From positions 1 through 28,168 of IMG/VR virus record IMGVR_UViG_3300037507_001019: 28,168 nt of DNA, one strand, 5' to 3'. Positions 22,164 to 28,168 of the stretch are shown here, in pieces. The DNA is from a virus. Each line of letters begins with the position of its first letter. Position 1 is the stretch's first letter. Below the pieces are notes generated by a model, which saw only the letters and a program-made list of their open reading frames with translations, searched no databases and had not been told where the DNA came from. The position numbers and the translations under genes were made by a program.

Positions 22164-22222
22164 GCATTAAGAATCGCACGGACAGAACGTTGAAGGAACT
22201 CACAGTTTATACGGCCTGTAAA

Positions 22223-22600
22223 CTAGCCTTGTTCTTTCCAGGTGTTACCGCAAAAGGTGCATTTGCAGTATCGTATCCTGCCCTGCGTGGAAACAACTCG
22301 ACTGTAGTTCGTATCGGCAGGACGCAACGCGGTGCAGCATGAGCATGGTTGAGCTACAAAGGAACTGACTCTAGGAACTGGCATGGCAGATGTTATGCGG
22401 TCGTCCACTACCTTCGCGGAACCCATCCACCTGGCCTCTGTCGGAATCGGTTCGCTGGTGGCGGTGTTCGTGGTTTCGATTCCTGATGCTGTCGGATCGG
22501 TTGCTGCCTCGGTATCACCTTTATTCCCATGCAAGCTGCCGCGCAAATCGCTAAAGCTGTCGCGTCTAGCTTGTGATTGTTTCGACTTTTCACGACCCAT
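22223..22600 (-). CDS. Zinc-finger protein overlapping the terminase gene
   Basis: From ATG at 22600 (AGGA about 12 nt upstream) the protein has 125 residues. The first 80 are polar and low-complexity and overlap the large terminase gene by 193 nt. Residues 86-125 contain C86-S-C88-C89 ... R-I-R-Y-C112-K-C114-T-F-C117-G-N-T-W, a zinc-ribbon-like finger of the G-R-x-R-Y-x-x-C-x-x-C-G-x-x-W kind. A shorter form may start at ATG 22384 (53 residues), just after the terminase stop. It could be a nucleic-acid-binding regulator. A zinc-finger partner, Com, controls mom translation in phage Mu, but no homology to Com is claimed. Confidence 0.65.
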   Translation of the reverse strand: MGREKSKQSQARRDSFSDLRGSLHGNKGDTEAATDPTASGIETTNTATSEPIPTEARWMGSAKVVDDRITSAMPVPRVSSFVAQPCSCCTALRPADTNYSRVVSTQGRIRYCKCTFCGNTWKEQG

Positions 22601-24573
22601 TTTTTTTGTAATCCTTTCCCTTCGATAAATACCTCCTGCCGTTCCTCCGCGCAAATCTGCTGAGCGTACTGCAAGTGCTCTTTCGGATCTTTCGTACTCC
22701 ATACCGATAAACTCCCGTCGTTGAATGTGTGGGTTTCGTCGAATGTGTTCGTTGCGAAGCGTTGCTGAACTTCCGACTTCCATTTATGTGCGTTTACGTG
22801 GTACAACCACAGACGCTGCTCTAGTTGAAAATCCGCTCTGCACTCGTCGAAGAATCGCCGCTTCTCGGAACTTTCCCCGGTGTAGTTCATGCGGCCATCG
22901 TCGTGGCCTTTCGAAGCTACGAATGGTGCACCTGTTTGACGGACGAACTCGTAGACTGCGTTCGTAAAATCTCCTGAGTCTACAAAGCCGAACTCTGGTC
23001 GGTTCTGTGCTAGTGCGTACCGTCTGAGCTCGTGGAGTGCTCGTAGGATCGCTATCTCGGTCGCTTCGTCGCTGCTACGTGTGTCGGTGCCTATGACGCT
23101 CCATTCTCCGTAGTCGATTACGTGACCAACGCAGTTTCCGTGGAAAGCGATCTTCACCCAGTCGAGTTTGTATTTACCAACGTCGCAACCAAAGAACACT
23201 CGCGAGCCTGCTGGAACTTCGGCATGTGCTAAACCGCTCATGCGAGAAGCGACTGTTCCAGGTAGTAGGCCGAGTCCTTCCGGTTCTTCCTCTTCCGCTG
23301 GTTCGTTTTGAAGCTCTGCCAAGACACGATCTAATCCCCAGTCTGATACTCTGTTGTAAAACGCTTGCAGTGCGTCGAGCTCTAACTGATTTCCGTTTTC
23401 ATCTAGGTCAGAAACAAACCTATGCGGATTCGTGACGACAGCACCTGTGTTCATATATTCATAGTTGTCTCGGTAGAACTGCGTGGCCAGTTTGCCGTCT
23501 TTGTCACCTTCGGATTGTGCTTTTTTGCGAAGTGCAATGTATTCGTCCCACAAGTCTTCACGTTCAGGCCAGCTTGACAGGATGCCATAGCGATCACCTG
23601 CAAAAGTTGGCTTGTGCTGTCTGGATGTCACTCGATACGAATAGCATTTGCGGTTCTGAATAGTAGTTAGGACGACTCGGCTGATTCGTTTGTTTGGACC
23701 TGCTAAGCCCGCAACGTCGCTGTCGATCATGTCCTCAATATCTTCGTGTCGATTTGTCGGGGAGAACGCAACGTCTCTTGTTTCTGGATCATCGATGATT
23801 GCCAAGTCTGGTCTGTCCTCGTCGTCTCCTTCACCTCGGATTGCTGCATCCAGTCCGAAGTATACGCACAGCTTGCCACCGAAAGGCGAGCCAGGCACAA
23901 AGGGCAGTCTGATCTTTTCTTGACTCCAAATGATATCTGTCTTGTGGCCGTCTACGTGCTGCTTTGCTGCTCGCTGTGGTGCACCGTCCAAAGCTTTAAC
24001 GCAAGCTGTTATCTCAGGAAAGTCAGCGAAAAACTCTGGGAACTTGCGTTCATTGGAGAATTTAGTTTTACATTGCTTAAATAGCTTCGACGCTTTCTTG
24101 GTCGTCTGTGCAATAAAGACAGGAAATCGAATCGGAGTTGCAACAAGCGCATAGGCTACCATTCCGATCGTTACTTGGCTCTTACCGTCTCCTCTCGGAG
24201 CTGCAACTGCTTTATCTCCACCGCTAAAACATCGTTCGTAAATCGCGTCGATCATCGCAAGGTGATGCGTCGCAAACGGATTGTAAAAGATTGAACTGAA
24301 GTAAGTTCGCAGGAACCGCTCTGGATCGGCTAAGCACTTTTCACGACGAACGATGTCCGCAATCTCTGGAATGATTACGCGTGCAGACTCTCTGCGTGCT
24401 TCGCGCTTGCGTTCGATGTCTCGGCTAGCTACGTCTTTCGACGGTAGATTCCTTAACCCCTTCAATGCCTCGATCTGTCTCGTTTGAGGCATCGACGATA
24501 AGACGCGGGTCAATTCCGAGATCGGCAGCGATTGCAGATAGTTGAGTGTCCCTGGCTGTAGCATGCTCGACAT
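22408..24573 (-). CDS. Terminase large subunit
   Basis: The 721-residue protein contains both terminase domains. The ATPase has Walker A A-P-R-G-D-G-K-S (125-132), Walker B L-A-I-I-D-D-P-E (258-265) and the coupling-like V-V-L-T-T-I-Q (300-306). The RNase H-like nuclease has F-G-C-D464-V-G-K, F-V-D532-S-G-D and a final H-K-L-D670-A, the three expected acidic sites. It cuts concatemeric DNA and drives packaging into the prohead. The C-terminal tail is proline/arginine-rich. ATG at 24573 has AAGGT 5 nt upstream and lies 149 nt inside the small-subunit gene. A start at 24492 would shorten that overlap. Confidence 0.95.
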   Translation of the reverse strand: MSSMLQPGTLNYLQSLPISELTRVLSSMPQTRQIEALKGLRNLPSKDVASRDIERKREARRESARVIIPEIADIVRREKCLADPERFLRTYFSSIFYNPFATHHLAMIDAIYERCFSGGDKAVAAPRGDGKSQVTIGMVAYALVATPIRFPVFIAQTTKKASKLFKQCKTKFSNERKFPEFFADFPEITACVKALDGAPQRAAKQHVDGHKTDIIWSQEKIRLPFVPGSPFGGKLCVYFGLDAAIRGEGDDEDRPDLAIIDDPETRDVAFSPTNRHEDIEDMIDSDVAGLAGPNKRISRVVLTTIQNRKCYSYRVTSRQHKPTFAGDRYGILSSWPEREDLWDEYIALRKKAQSEGDKDGKLATQFYRDNYEYMNTGAVVTNPHRFVSDLDENGNQLELDALQAFYNRVSDWGLDRVLAELQNEPAEEEEPEGLGLLPGTVASRMSGLAHAEVPAGSRVFFGCDVGKYKLDWVKIAFHGNCVGHVIDYGEWSVIGTDTRSSDEATEIAILRALHELRRYALAQNRPEFGFVDSGDFTNAVYEFVRQTGAPFVASKGHDDGRMNYTGESSEKRRFFDECRADFQLEQRLWLYHVNAHKWKSEVQQRFATNTFDETHTFNDGSLSVWSTKDPKEHLQYAQQICAEERQEVFIEGKGLQKKWVVKSRNNHKLDATALAICAAACMGIKVIPRQQPIRQHQESKPRTPPPANRFRQRPGGWVPRR

Positions 24574-24805
24574 CTAAGACCTTATGTTCGTCGGATTGGT
24601 TTTGCGCTTCGGCACTCATCAGAGCACGAGCCGCCGCAGTCACCTCGCGAGGAGATGACTGCGGGTCTGCAATAACTCGCAGTAGTCTTCTTACGATAGC
24701 CTCTCGAATCTCTGGCTTAATCGGCCAGCGTTGCGTTAAGGCTCTCGCCATCATGCGGGTGTCGCGGATTGGCATTTCATTAAAGCGTCCGAGTCGGATT
24801 TGCAC
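24425..24805 (-). CDS. Probable terminase small subunit
   Basis: The 126-residue helical protein lies directly before the large terminase. It has basic helices (IRDTRMMARALTQRWPIKPEIREAIVRRLLRV, residues 13-44) followed by SPREVTAAARALMSAEAQNQ, like the DNA-binding and oligomerisation helices of small terminases. The GTG start at 24805 has GGAAGAGAG upstream; ATG at 24775 (residue 11), overlapping the Mom stop region, is an alternative. It would recognise the packaging site. The function is inferred mainly from position. Its last 149 nt double as the start of the large-subunit gene. Confidence 0.65.
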   Translation of the reverse strand: MQIRLGRFNEMPIRDTRMMARALTQRWPIKPEIREAIVRRLLRVIADPQSSPREVTAAARALMSAEAQNQSDEHKVLDVEHATARDTQLSAIAADLGIDPRLIVDASNETDRGIEGVKESTVERRS

Positions 24806-25517
24806 CGCTCTCTTCCACCTGGACGGTGGACGTGTCGCTATCTACACTTCGGACGCGAGTTTTACCCTTGTACATTCCGGCACCTCGCCGGTCGATTTCG
24901 CTGAATGGGAGAATTGGAACGGTTAGCCGTTTGCGTGCCGTTGGGTCTAAAAAGTAGATGTACTTTAGTTGGAACCCAATCAACGCTGATGCCCCTAGTT
25001 TTTTCCAATACCCTGCCGACTGCCCTTTAACTTTGTAGTTTGCATTGTTAAGAGTTTTGTCGCTTACAATACTTCCGTCTGGCATTTTTAGCAGTGAAAC
25101 GTTTTCTTTTATCCCAATTAAATCAAAACCGCTTGCCCTGTAAATTGTCCCGTCTCCGCATTGCGTGCCGTCAGCAAAAGATATGCACCATTTGATTTGC
25201 GGGTACTGTTTTTTCATCCACCGAAAAGCGTAGCCAATAGCTCTAGATTCTCCATTGCGTGGTAGCCAGTCAGCAAACGCCATGCGGTTTAACTTAATCA
25301 TCTCGTTCCATAGCGTATCTTTGACTACATTCAACATTCTTCGTTTGTCTGTAGACGGCCCAAATTGCATGGCTCCACCGCATTTGCCATCCAGGAAAAC
25401 GCCTAGATGCAACTGCGAGTTTTGAACGGTCTTTCCGCTGTAGTGCAGCGATTGCACAATCTTGTTTGCGTCCTTTGCCGATATTGGTTTGATGATTAGT
25501 CGCTTTGCATCACCCAT
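24780..25517 (-). CDS. mom: Mom-type adenine hypermodification (carbamoylmethylation) enzyme
   Basis: From ATG at 25517 the protein has 245 residues. Residues 25-54 (H-Y-S-G-K ... S-Q-L-H-L-G-V-F ... G-A-M-Q-F-G-P), KLNRMAF (75-81), F-A-D-G-T-Q-C-G-D-G-T-I-Y-R-A-S-G-F (114-131) and YIYFLDP (186-192) match the Mom family nearly end to end. Mom is a GNAT-fold enzyme of phage Mu and relatives that converts DNA adenines to N6-carbamoylmethyladenine, blocking many restriction enzymes. Its location beside the terminase suggests late expression. Its expression context differs from Mu (no adjacent com). The region just upstream is also transcribed on the plus strand. Confidence 0.85.
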   Translation of the reverse strand: MGDAKRLIIKPISAKDANKIVQSLHYSGKTVQNSQLHLGVFLDGKCGGAMQFGPSTDKRRMLNVVKDTLWNEMIKLNRMAFADWLPRNGESRAIGYAFRWMKKQYPQIKWCISFADGTQCGDGTIYRASGFDLIGIKENVSLLKMPDGSIVSDKTLNNANYKVKGQSAGYWKKLGASALIGFQLKYIYFLDPTARKRLTVPILPFSEIDRRGAGMYKGKTRVRSVDSDTSTVQVEESGANPTRTL

Positions 25518-25596
25518 TTTCGCCGATCCTCTTGCAAGTCCAGCGGTCAAGCATTAAACCTGTCTTTTCTTTAAGCAATCCAAATGGAGCTAAGAA

Positions 25597-25803
25597 ATGC
25601 AACCCACGACCATCGCCAGTCGATCCAAAGCCGGATACTGCAAACTCGCTACCTTTTGCCCGATTTCGATGACATGGAAGGACGGTAAAAAAGCGTTTCC
25701 GTCCCAAGCCGAGGCCATCGAATCCGCTCGCAAGCCAGGACGTTATCGTGTAAGTATTGTCAGTGAAACCGGTCGTCACGATTTATCGCCCTTTGAGGTG
25801 TAG
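25597..25803 (+). CDS. Opposite-strand small protein (68 aa)
   Basis: This is the only credible plus-strand gene in the window. ATG at 25597 has GGAG 8 nt upstream. The 68 residues read like a folded small protein: YCKLATFCPISMTW, then A-F-P-S-Q-A-E-A-I-E-S-A-R-K-P-G-R-Y-R-V-S-I-V, then GRHDLSPFEV. I have an impression of similar G-R-Y-R-V-S...D-L-x-P-F-x-V proteins from Planctomycetes, but this is memory only. It runs convergent to, and overlaps 28 nt of, the ParB-like gene, and divergent from mom. A minus-strand frame (25779-25510) with a GTGA junction competes for the same DNA. Confidence 0.55.
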   Translation: MQPTTIASRSKAGYCKLATFCPISMTWKDGKKAFPSQAEAIESARKPGRYRVSIVSETGRHDLSPFEV

Positions 25804-26396
25804 GTTTCGCAAATAGACGTCAATGCATTGCCGTTGCTGTTTTCGTTGACGGCTGACTCTCCGCCACCTTTCGCTTTTGCCGACTTTAATGCAGAGTCAA
25901 TGACTTCAAACTGAGAGTCGTGAACTGTGAAAGTCATTTGCCTAAAAGGTTCTCTATCTCCTTCAGCAAGGCCAGGCGGGTTAATTTCTTCAGCGTTGAA
26001 TTGATCTAGCATTTTCATTAACTCTTCCTCGCTGAATCCTGCTGCGTTCAGCAAATCAGGATCGTCGGCTAGCAACCCATTAAGCTGCGCAGCTAAAACG
26101 TCATCGTCCCAATCCGCAAGTTCTGCGGTTCGATTGTCTGCGATTGCATAAGCAATTGCGTCCGAACCTTTGAGTTGAGTTTCAACGCAATCGATATCTT
26201 TCCATCCTAGTCTTCGCGCTGCTTCGAGTGTTCCGTTGCCAGCTCTAACGACTCCGCTTACGTCAACTACAATTGGCTTCTGCTGGCCGAACCTACGAAG
26301 ACTGCCAACGATAGCTTCGATGTTTCGATCATCGTGCTTGCGTGCGTTCGCTGGATCGTTGCTTAGTTTTTCTATCGATATTTTTTTGATTTGCAA
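25776..26396 (-). CDS. ParB-like nuclease-domain protein beside the terminase
   Basis: The 206-residue protein has a ParB N-terminal domain: I-S-I-E-K-L-S-N-D-P-A-N-A-R-K-H (residues 6-21), IVGSLRRFGQQKPIVV (29-44), VRAGNGTLEAARRLGW (50-65) and IADNRTAELADWDDD (85-99). The C-terminal part (REPFRQMTFTVHDSQFEVIDSALK, NENSNGNALTSICETY) is also conserved in phage relatives. Such proteins are common next to phage terminase and DNA modification genes, but their role is not established. The frame opens with TTG at 26396 with GGGGGC about 8 nt upstream; there is no ATG near the N-terminus. Confidence 0.8.
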   Translation of the reverse strand: MQIKKISIEKLSNDPANARKHDDRNIEAIVGSLRRFGQQKPIVVDVSGVVRAGNGTLEAARRLGWKDIDCVETQLKGSDAIAYAIADNRTAELADWDDDVLAAQLNGLLADDPDLLNAAGFSEEELMKMLDQFNAEEINPPGLAEGDREPFRQMTFTVHDSQFEVIDSALKSAKAKGGGESAVNENSNGNALTSICETYTSKGDKS

Positions 26397-26520
26397 AATT
26401 TGCCCCCAAACCCCCGTGTTTTTTTGGTTAGTCGATGGACTGTCTGTTTAGTTTTCAAGGCCTTCGGTCGCGATTGGTATTGATTGATGCATGGAAGTAC
26501 CTTTTGGCATGGGGGGGATG

Positions 26521-26676
26521 TTATGTTGATCCGTCCACTTGATTAACAGGTTGCTCGGAAAAAATCTTCTCCAGAACTGGTATCAATAATCGCGCTGCGG
26601 CGATTGAGTCCTCACTTGCTTTCACAGCAGCATTGAACGCTTTGTATGTAAGTTGCTTCTCTTCGTTTGTAAGCAT
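26521..26676 (-). CDS. Small helical ORF (51 aa)
   Basis: ATG at 26676 has AGGAG 6 nt upstream, overlapping the stop codon of the fibre gene, so it is translationally coupled. The 51 residues form two helices (EEKQLTYKAFNAAVKAS and DSIAAARLLIPVLEKIF) with a polar end. This could be a small chaperone or accessory of the fibre gene just upstream, but I recognise no family. It is the last gene before the 124-base gap at 26397-26520. Confidence 0.6.
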   Translation of the reverse strand: MLTNEEKQLTYKAFNAAVKASEDSIAAARLLIPVLEKIFSEQPVNQVDGST

Positions 26677-26684
26677 TTTTACTC

Positions 26685-27935
26685 CTAAGAAACAGTGAAT
26701 GCAAATCGTCTTGTTGTTCCGTCTGCTCCACGGTAGACAATGTTTCCAGCAGTGTTGCTAGTCATCTCAATAGCCAACTCGCGATTGGTTGTTAATGAAA
26801 CAGATGAACCGCTGACAACTTGATGAATTGGGCCTGTAGTGTTCACTCTGCCGTACAAGGTTGTAGGCCCAGCAGTTGCCTCGAACAGCATTCTTGGTGT
26901 ACCTTCAAGGTCCGCATGATTGACGCCGTTTTGCAGAAATGTCCTCCCATCGTTTGTGAGTAGCCACAGAGTAGCCGCTGACGATGTGTCTCGCATTTGT
27001 ATTTGCGAATCAGACTCGATAAAAAGATTACCGCTAGCACTCAATAGTCGCGTGGTTGCATTGCCGCCGATCTCTACCGTTCCTCTAAGAATTGTTCGTT
27101 CGATCAACGAGTTTCCAATTGATACCGTGTTGCTTCCTGCACCCTCCGCTTCGTAGCCGAAAACATTTTCATTTATAGCGGTATTCGATGCACTTTTAGT
27201 CCTAGCACCTATATAAACGCTAGACTTCCCTCCGGTTTTTTCGTTGGAATCGTTCAAGAACCTAGCGGCGATGTCGCCCACTGCGGTAATGCGGTGACCT
27301 GTACCAGAAGCGAAATTGCCGCTTCCGACGACGTGTTGCAAAGTACCATGCCCTATGGACACATTTTCAGAACCTCCCGCAATAGATCGAAGTGCGTTAG
27401 CTCCAATTGCCGCGTTGTCCATAGCTGACGTAAGGTTCTGACCGCAATTTATACCGATGCAAGTGTTATCTAATGCTCCACCATCGACCGTACCTCCAGC
27501 AGCACCTCCCGCGCTCCGTCCTACAAATGTGTTTCCTGTATTGCCTAATCCACCACCATCGTAGCTGTTTCCGAGGCTACTGCTCGTCATATATCGACCG
27601 CAGTCTCTTCCAATCAGCGTATTCGCTCTTCCAGTTGTAAGAGTTAGCCCTGCGTTTTCACCAATAGCAATATTGTCCCATCCGTCTTCACCGCTGACAA
27701 AAGACAAACTTCGTAAACCTGCCCCGAACGCATAAGACCCGACAACACCAGGTGCGGTCGATACGTAAGTTCGTGAGAATGAAACCAACGCATTCCAAGC
27801 CGTGACCCCATCCCCGACTTTCATCTGCTTCGTCGTACTGTCGTAGCCGATCTCACCGTCCGCAAGTATCGGATTAGCCGCACTCCATTGTGCAGAGCTA
27901 CCTCGTCGTGATTGGATTGTATCTTTTACTGGCAT
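26685..27935 (-). CDS. Fibre-like protein with tropism-determinant-type N-terminus
   Basis: From ATG at 27935 (AGG about 8 nt upstream) the protein has 416 residues. Residues 1-45 (IQSRRGSSAQWSAANP, LADGEIGYDSTTKQMKVGDG) match the N-terminal domain of major tropism determinant and related fibre proteins (R-R-G-S/T-x-x-x-W...L-x-x-G-E-x-G...K-x-G-D-G). Residues 88-200 have short repeats N-x-x-I-G-x-x-A/C-G (NIAIGENAG, NTLIGRDCG, NTFVGRSAG, NTCIGINCG), probably beta-helical as in YadA-type heads. The C-terminal part is beta-rich. It should be a host-binding or side fibre. No retroelement for diversification is present in the window. Confidence 0.75.
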   Translation of the reverse strand: MPVKDTIQSRRGSSAQWSAANPILADGEIGYDSTTKQMKVGDGVTAWNALVSFSRTYVSTAPGVVGSYAFGAGLRSLSFVSGEDGWDNIAIGENAGLTLTTGRANTLIGRDCGRYMTSSSLGNSYDGGGLGNTGNTFVGRSAGGAAGGTVDGGALDNTCIGINCGQNLTSAMDNAAIGANALRSIAGGSENVSIGHGTLQHVVGSGNFASGTGHRITAVGDIAARFLNDSNEKTGGKSSVYIGARTKSASNTAINENVFGYEAEGAGSNTVSIGNSLIERTILRGTVEIGGNATTRLLSASGNLFIESDSQIQMRDTSSAATLWLLTNDGRTFLQNGVNHADLEGTPRMLFEATAGPTTLYGRVNTTGPIHQVVSGSSVSLTTNRELAIEMTSNTAGNIVYRGADGTTRRFAFTVS

Positions 27936-27960
27936 GGTTTTACCTGACTTATTTTTCTGC

Positions 27961-28168
27961 TCATTCCCAAACACCTCCAACCTTAACGAACGGTGTTGCA
28001 CTCTTCCAAGTGCCTGTTACTTTTACAAAAGCCATTGCGTCCTTCCACTCACCAGCAACCTTCAGCCTGAAGCCACCCAGAGCCACATTGCCACTGACCA
28101 AAGTTGCCGAAGCAAGTTGAACCGATAACGAACCAGTAGCACCGTTTGCAACTGTAGCAGACGACGAT
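27961..28168 (-). CDS. C-terminal end of a structural protein with GTW-type repeats (partial)
   Basis: An open frame enters from the right edge and gives 68 residues before TGA at 27961. It ends with W-K-D-A-M-A-F-V-K-V-T-G-T-W-K-S-A-T-P-F-V-K-V-G-G-V-W. This tandem of about 14 residues (W-K-x-A-x-x-x-V-K-V-x-G-x-W) is common at the C-terminus of phage virion proteins and fibres. The preceding serine/alanine/glycine-rich strands (GSLSVQLASATLVSG) are beta-rich. The start of the gene is outside the window. Confidence 0.75.
   Translation of the reverse strand, partial: SSSATVANGATGSLSVQLASATLVSGNVALGGFRLKVAGEWKDAMAFVKVTGTWKSATPFVKVGGVWE

Noticed and set aside
22205-22223. Imperfect palindrome GTTTA-N9-TAAAC before the gpW-type gene
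   Set aside because: Only five outer pairs plus one inner pair match and there is no T tract or promoter boxes nearby, so it is too weak to call an operator or terminator.
25510-25779. 89-codon minus-strand frame with GTG start overlapping the ParB-like stop
   Set aside because: Not listed as a gene because the plus-strand ORF in the same place has the better ribosome binding site and a more protein-like sequence. The GTGA junction keeps it open, and it is discussed as a finding.
26397-26520. Twenty-codon ORF (start near 26510) and G-runs in the gap before the ParB-like gene
   Set aside because: There is no ribosome binding site before its ATG (a C run instead) and the protein is too short to judge. 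The G-tracts on both strands are noted but do not form a clear quadruplex with four tracts.

Overview
The window is a contiguous part of a tailed-phage (siphovirus-type) genome or prophage. Nearly every gene lies on the minus strand, packed end to end with 1-22 nt start/stop overlaps, so the map reads from right to left. Base composition is near 50 % GC. No integrase, attachment site, rRNA, tRNA, IS element or CRISPR was seen, so I cannot say whether it is a free phage or a prophage. A csrA homologue and several small-protein styles remind me of Planctomycetes (Pirellulales) and their phages. That host guess is an inference from memory of family members, not proven by the sequence.

Right part (28168-22223): the end of a structural protein with GTW-type repeats, a fibre-like protein with a tropism-determinant-like N-terminus, a 51-residue ORF, a ParB-like protein, a Mom-type DNA hypermodification enzyme, the small and large terminase subunits, and a zinc-finger protein overlapping the terminase end. 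One small gene (25597-25803) runs on the plus strand against all others.

Middle part (22163-12545): a lambda-like head and tail module in canonical order. It comprises a gpW-type connector, portal, prohead protease fused to the major capsid protein (with an internal start for a capsid-only product), a Rho-independent terminator, a lectin-like structural protein, a head-tail attachment protein, tail terminator, gpZ-like protein, tail tube, the tail assembly chaperone pair joined by a -1 frameshift on a run of nine A, and a short tape measure (520 aa).

Left-middle part (12544-6153): several tail-tip or appendage proteins, including a 740-residue protein with 35 cysteines in its first 400 residues, 22-residue repeats and a C-terminal DUF11-like domain. 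These are followed by an Erv/ALR-like sulfhydryl oxidase, a degenerate second copy of that oxidase's C-terminus, and a calcineurin-like metallophosphoesterase. An oxidase beside a cysteine-rich surface protein suggests phage-encoded disulfide formation.

Left part (6054-1): an early or regulatory module. It holds an HTH/AT-hook protein with putative promoters and an inverted-repeat operator, two genes behind a repeated 23-bp leader, an N6-adenine methyltransferase, a ParB-like regulator, a 52-residue ORF, an 80-bp array of GGCNN pentamers, CsrA, a GNAT acetyltransferase, several small proteins (one a zinc ribbon with no normal start codon), and the N-terminal part of a YqaJ/lambda-exonuclease-type recombinase running off the left edge. 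No gene-free stretch reaches 300 bases. The largest gaps are 2447-2615 (holding the pentamer array), 5712-5850 (promoter/operator), 26397-26520 (G-tracts and a 20-codon ORF only) and 17801-17909 (terminator).
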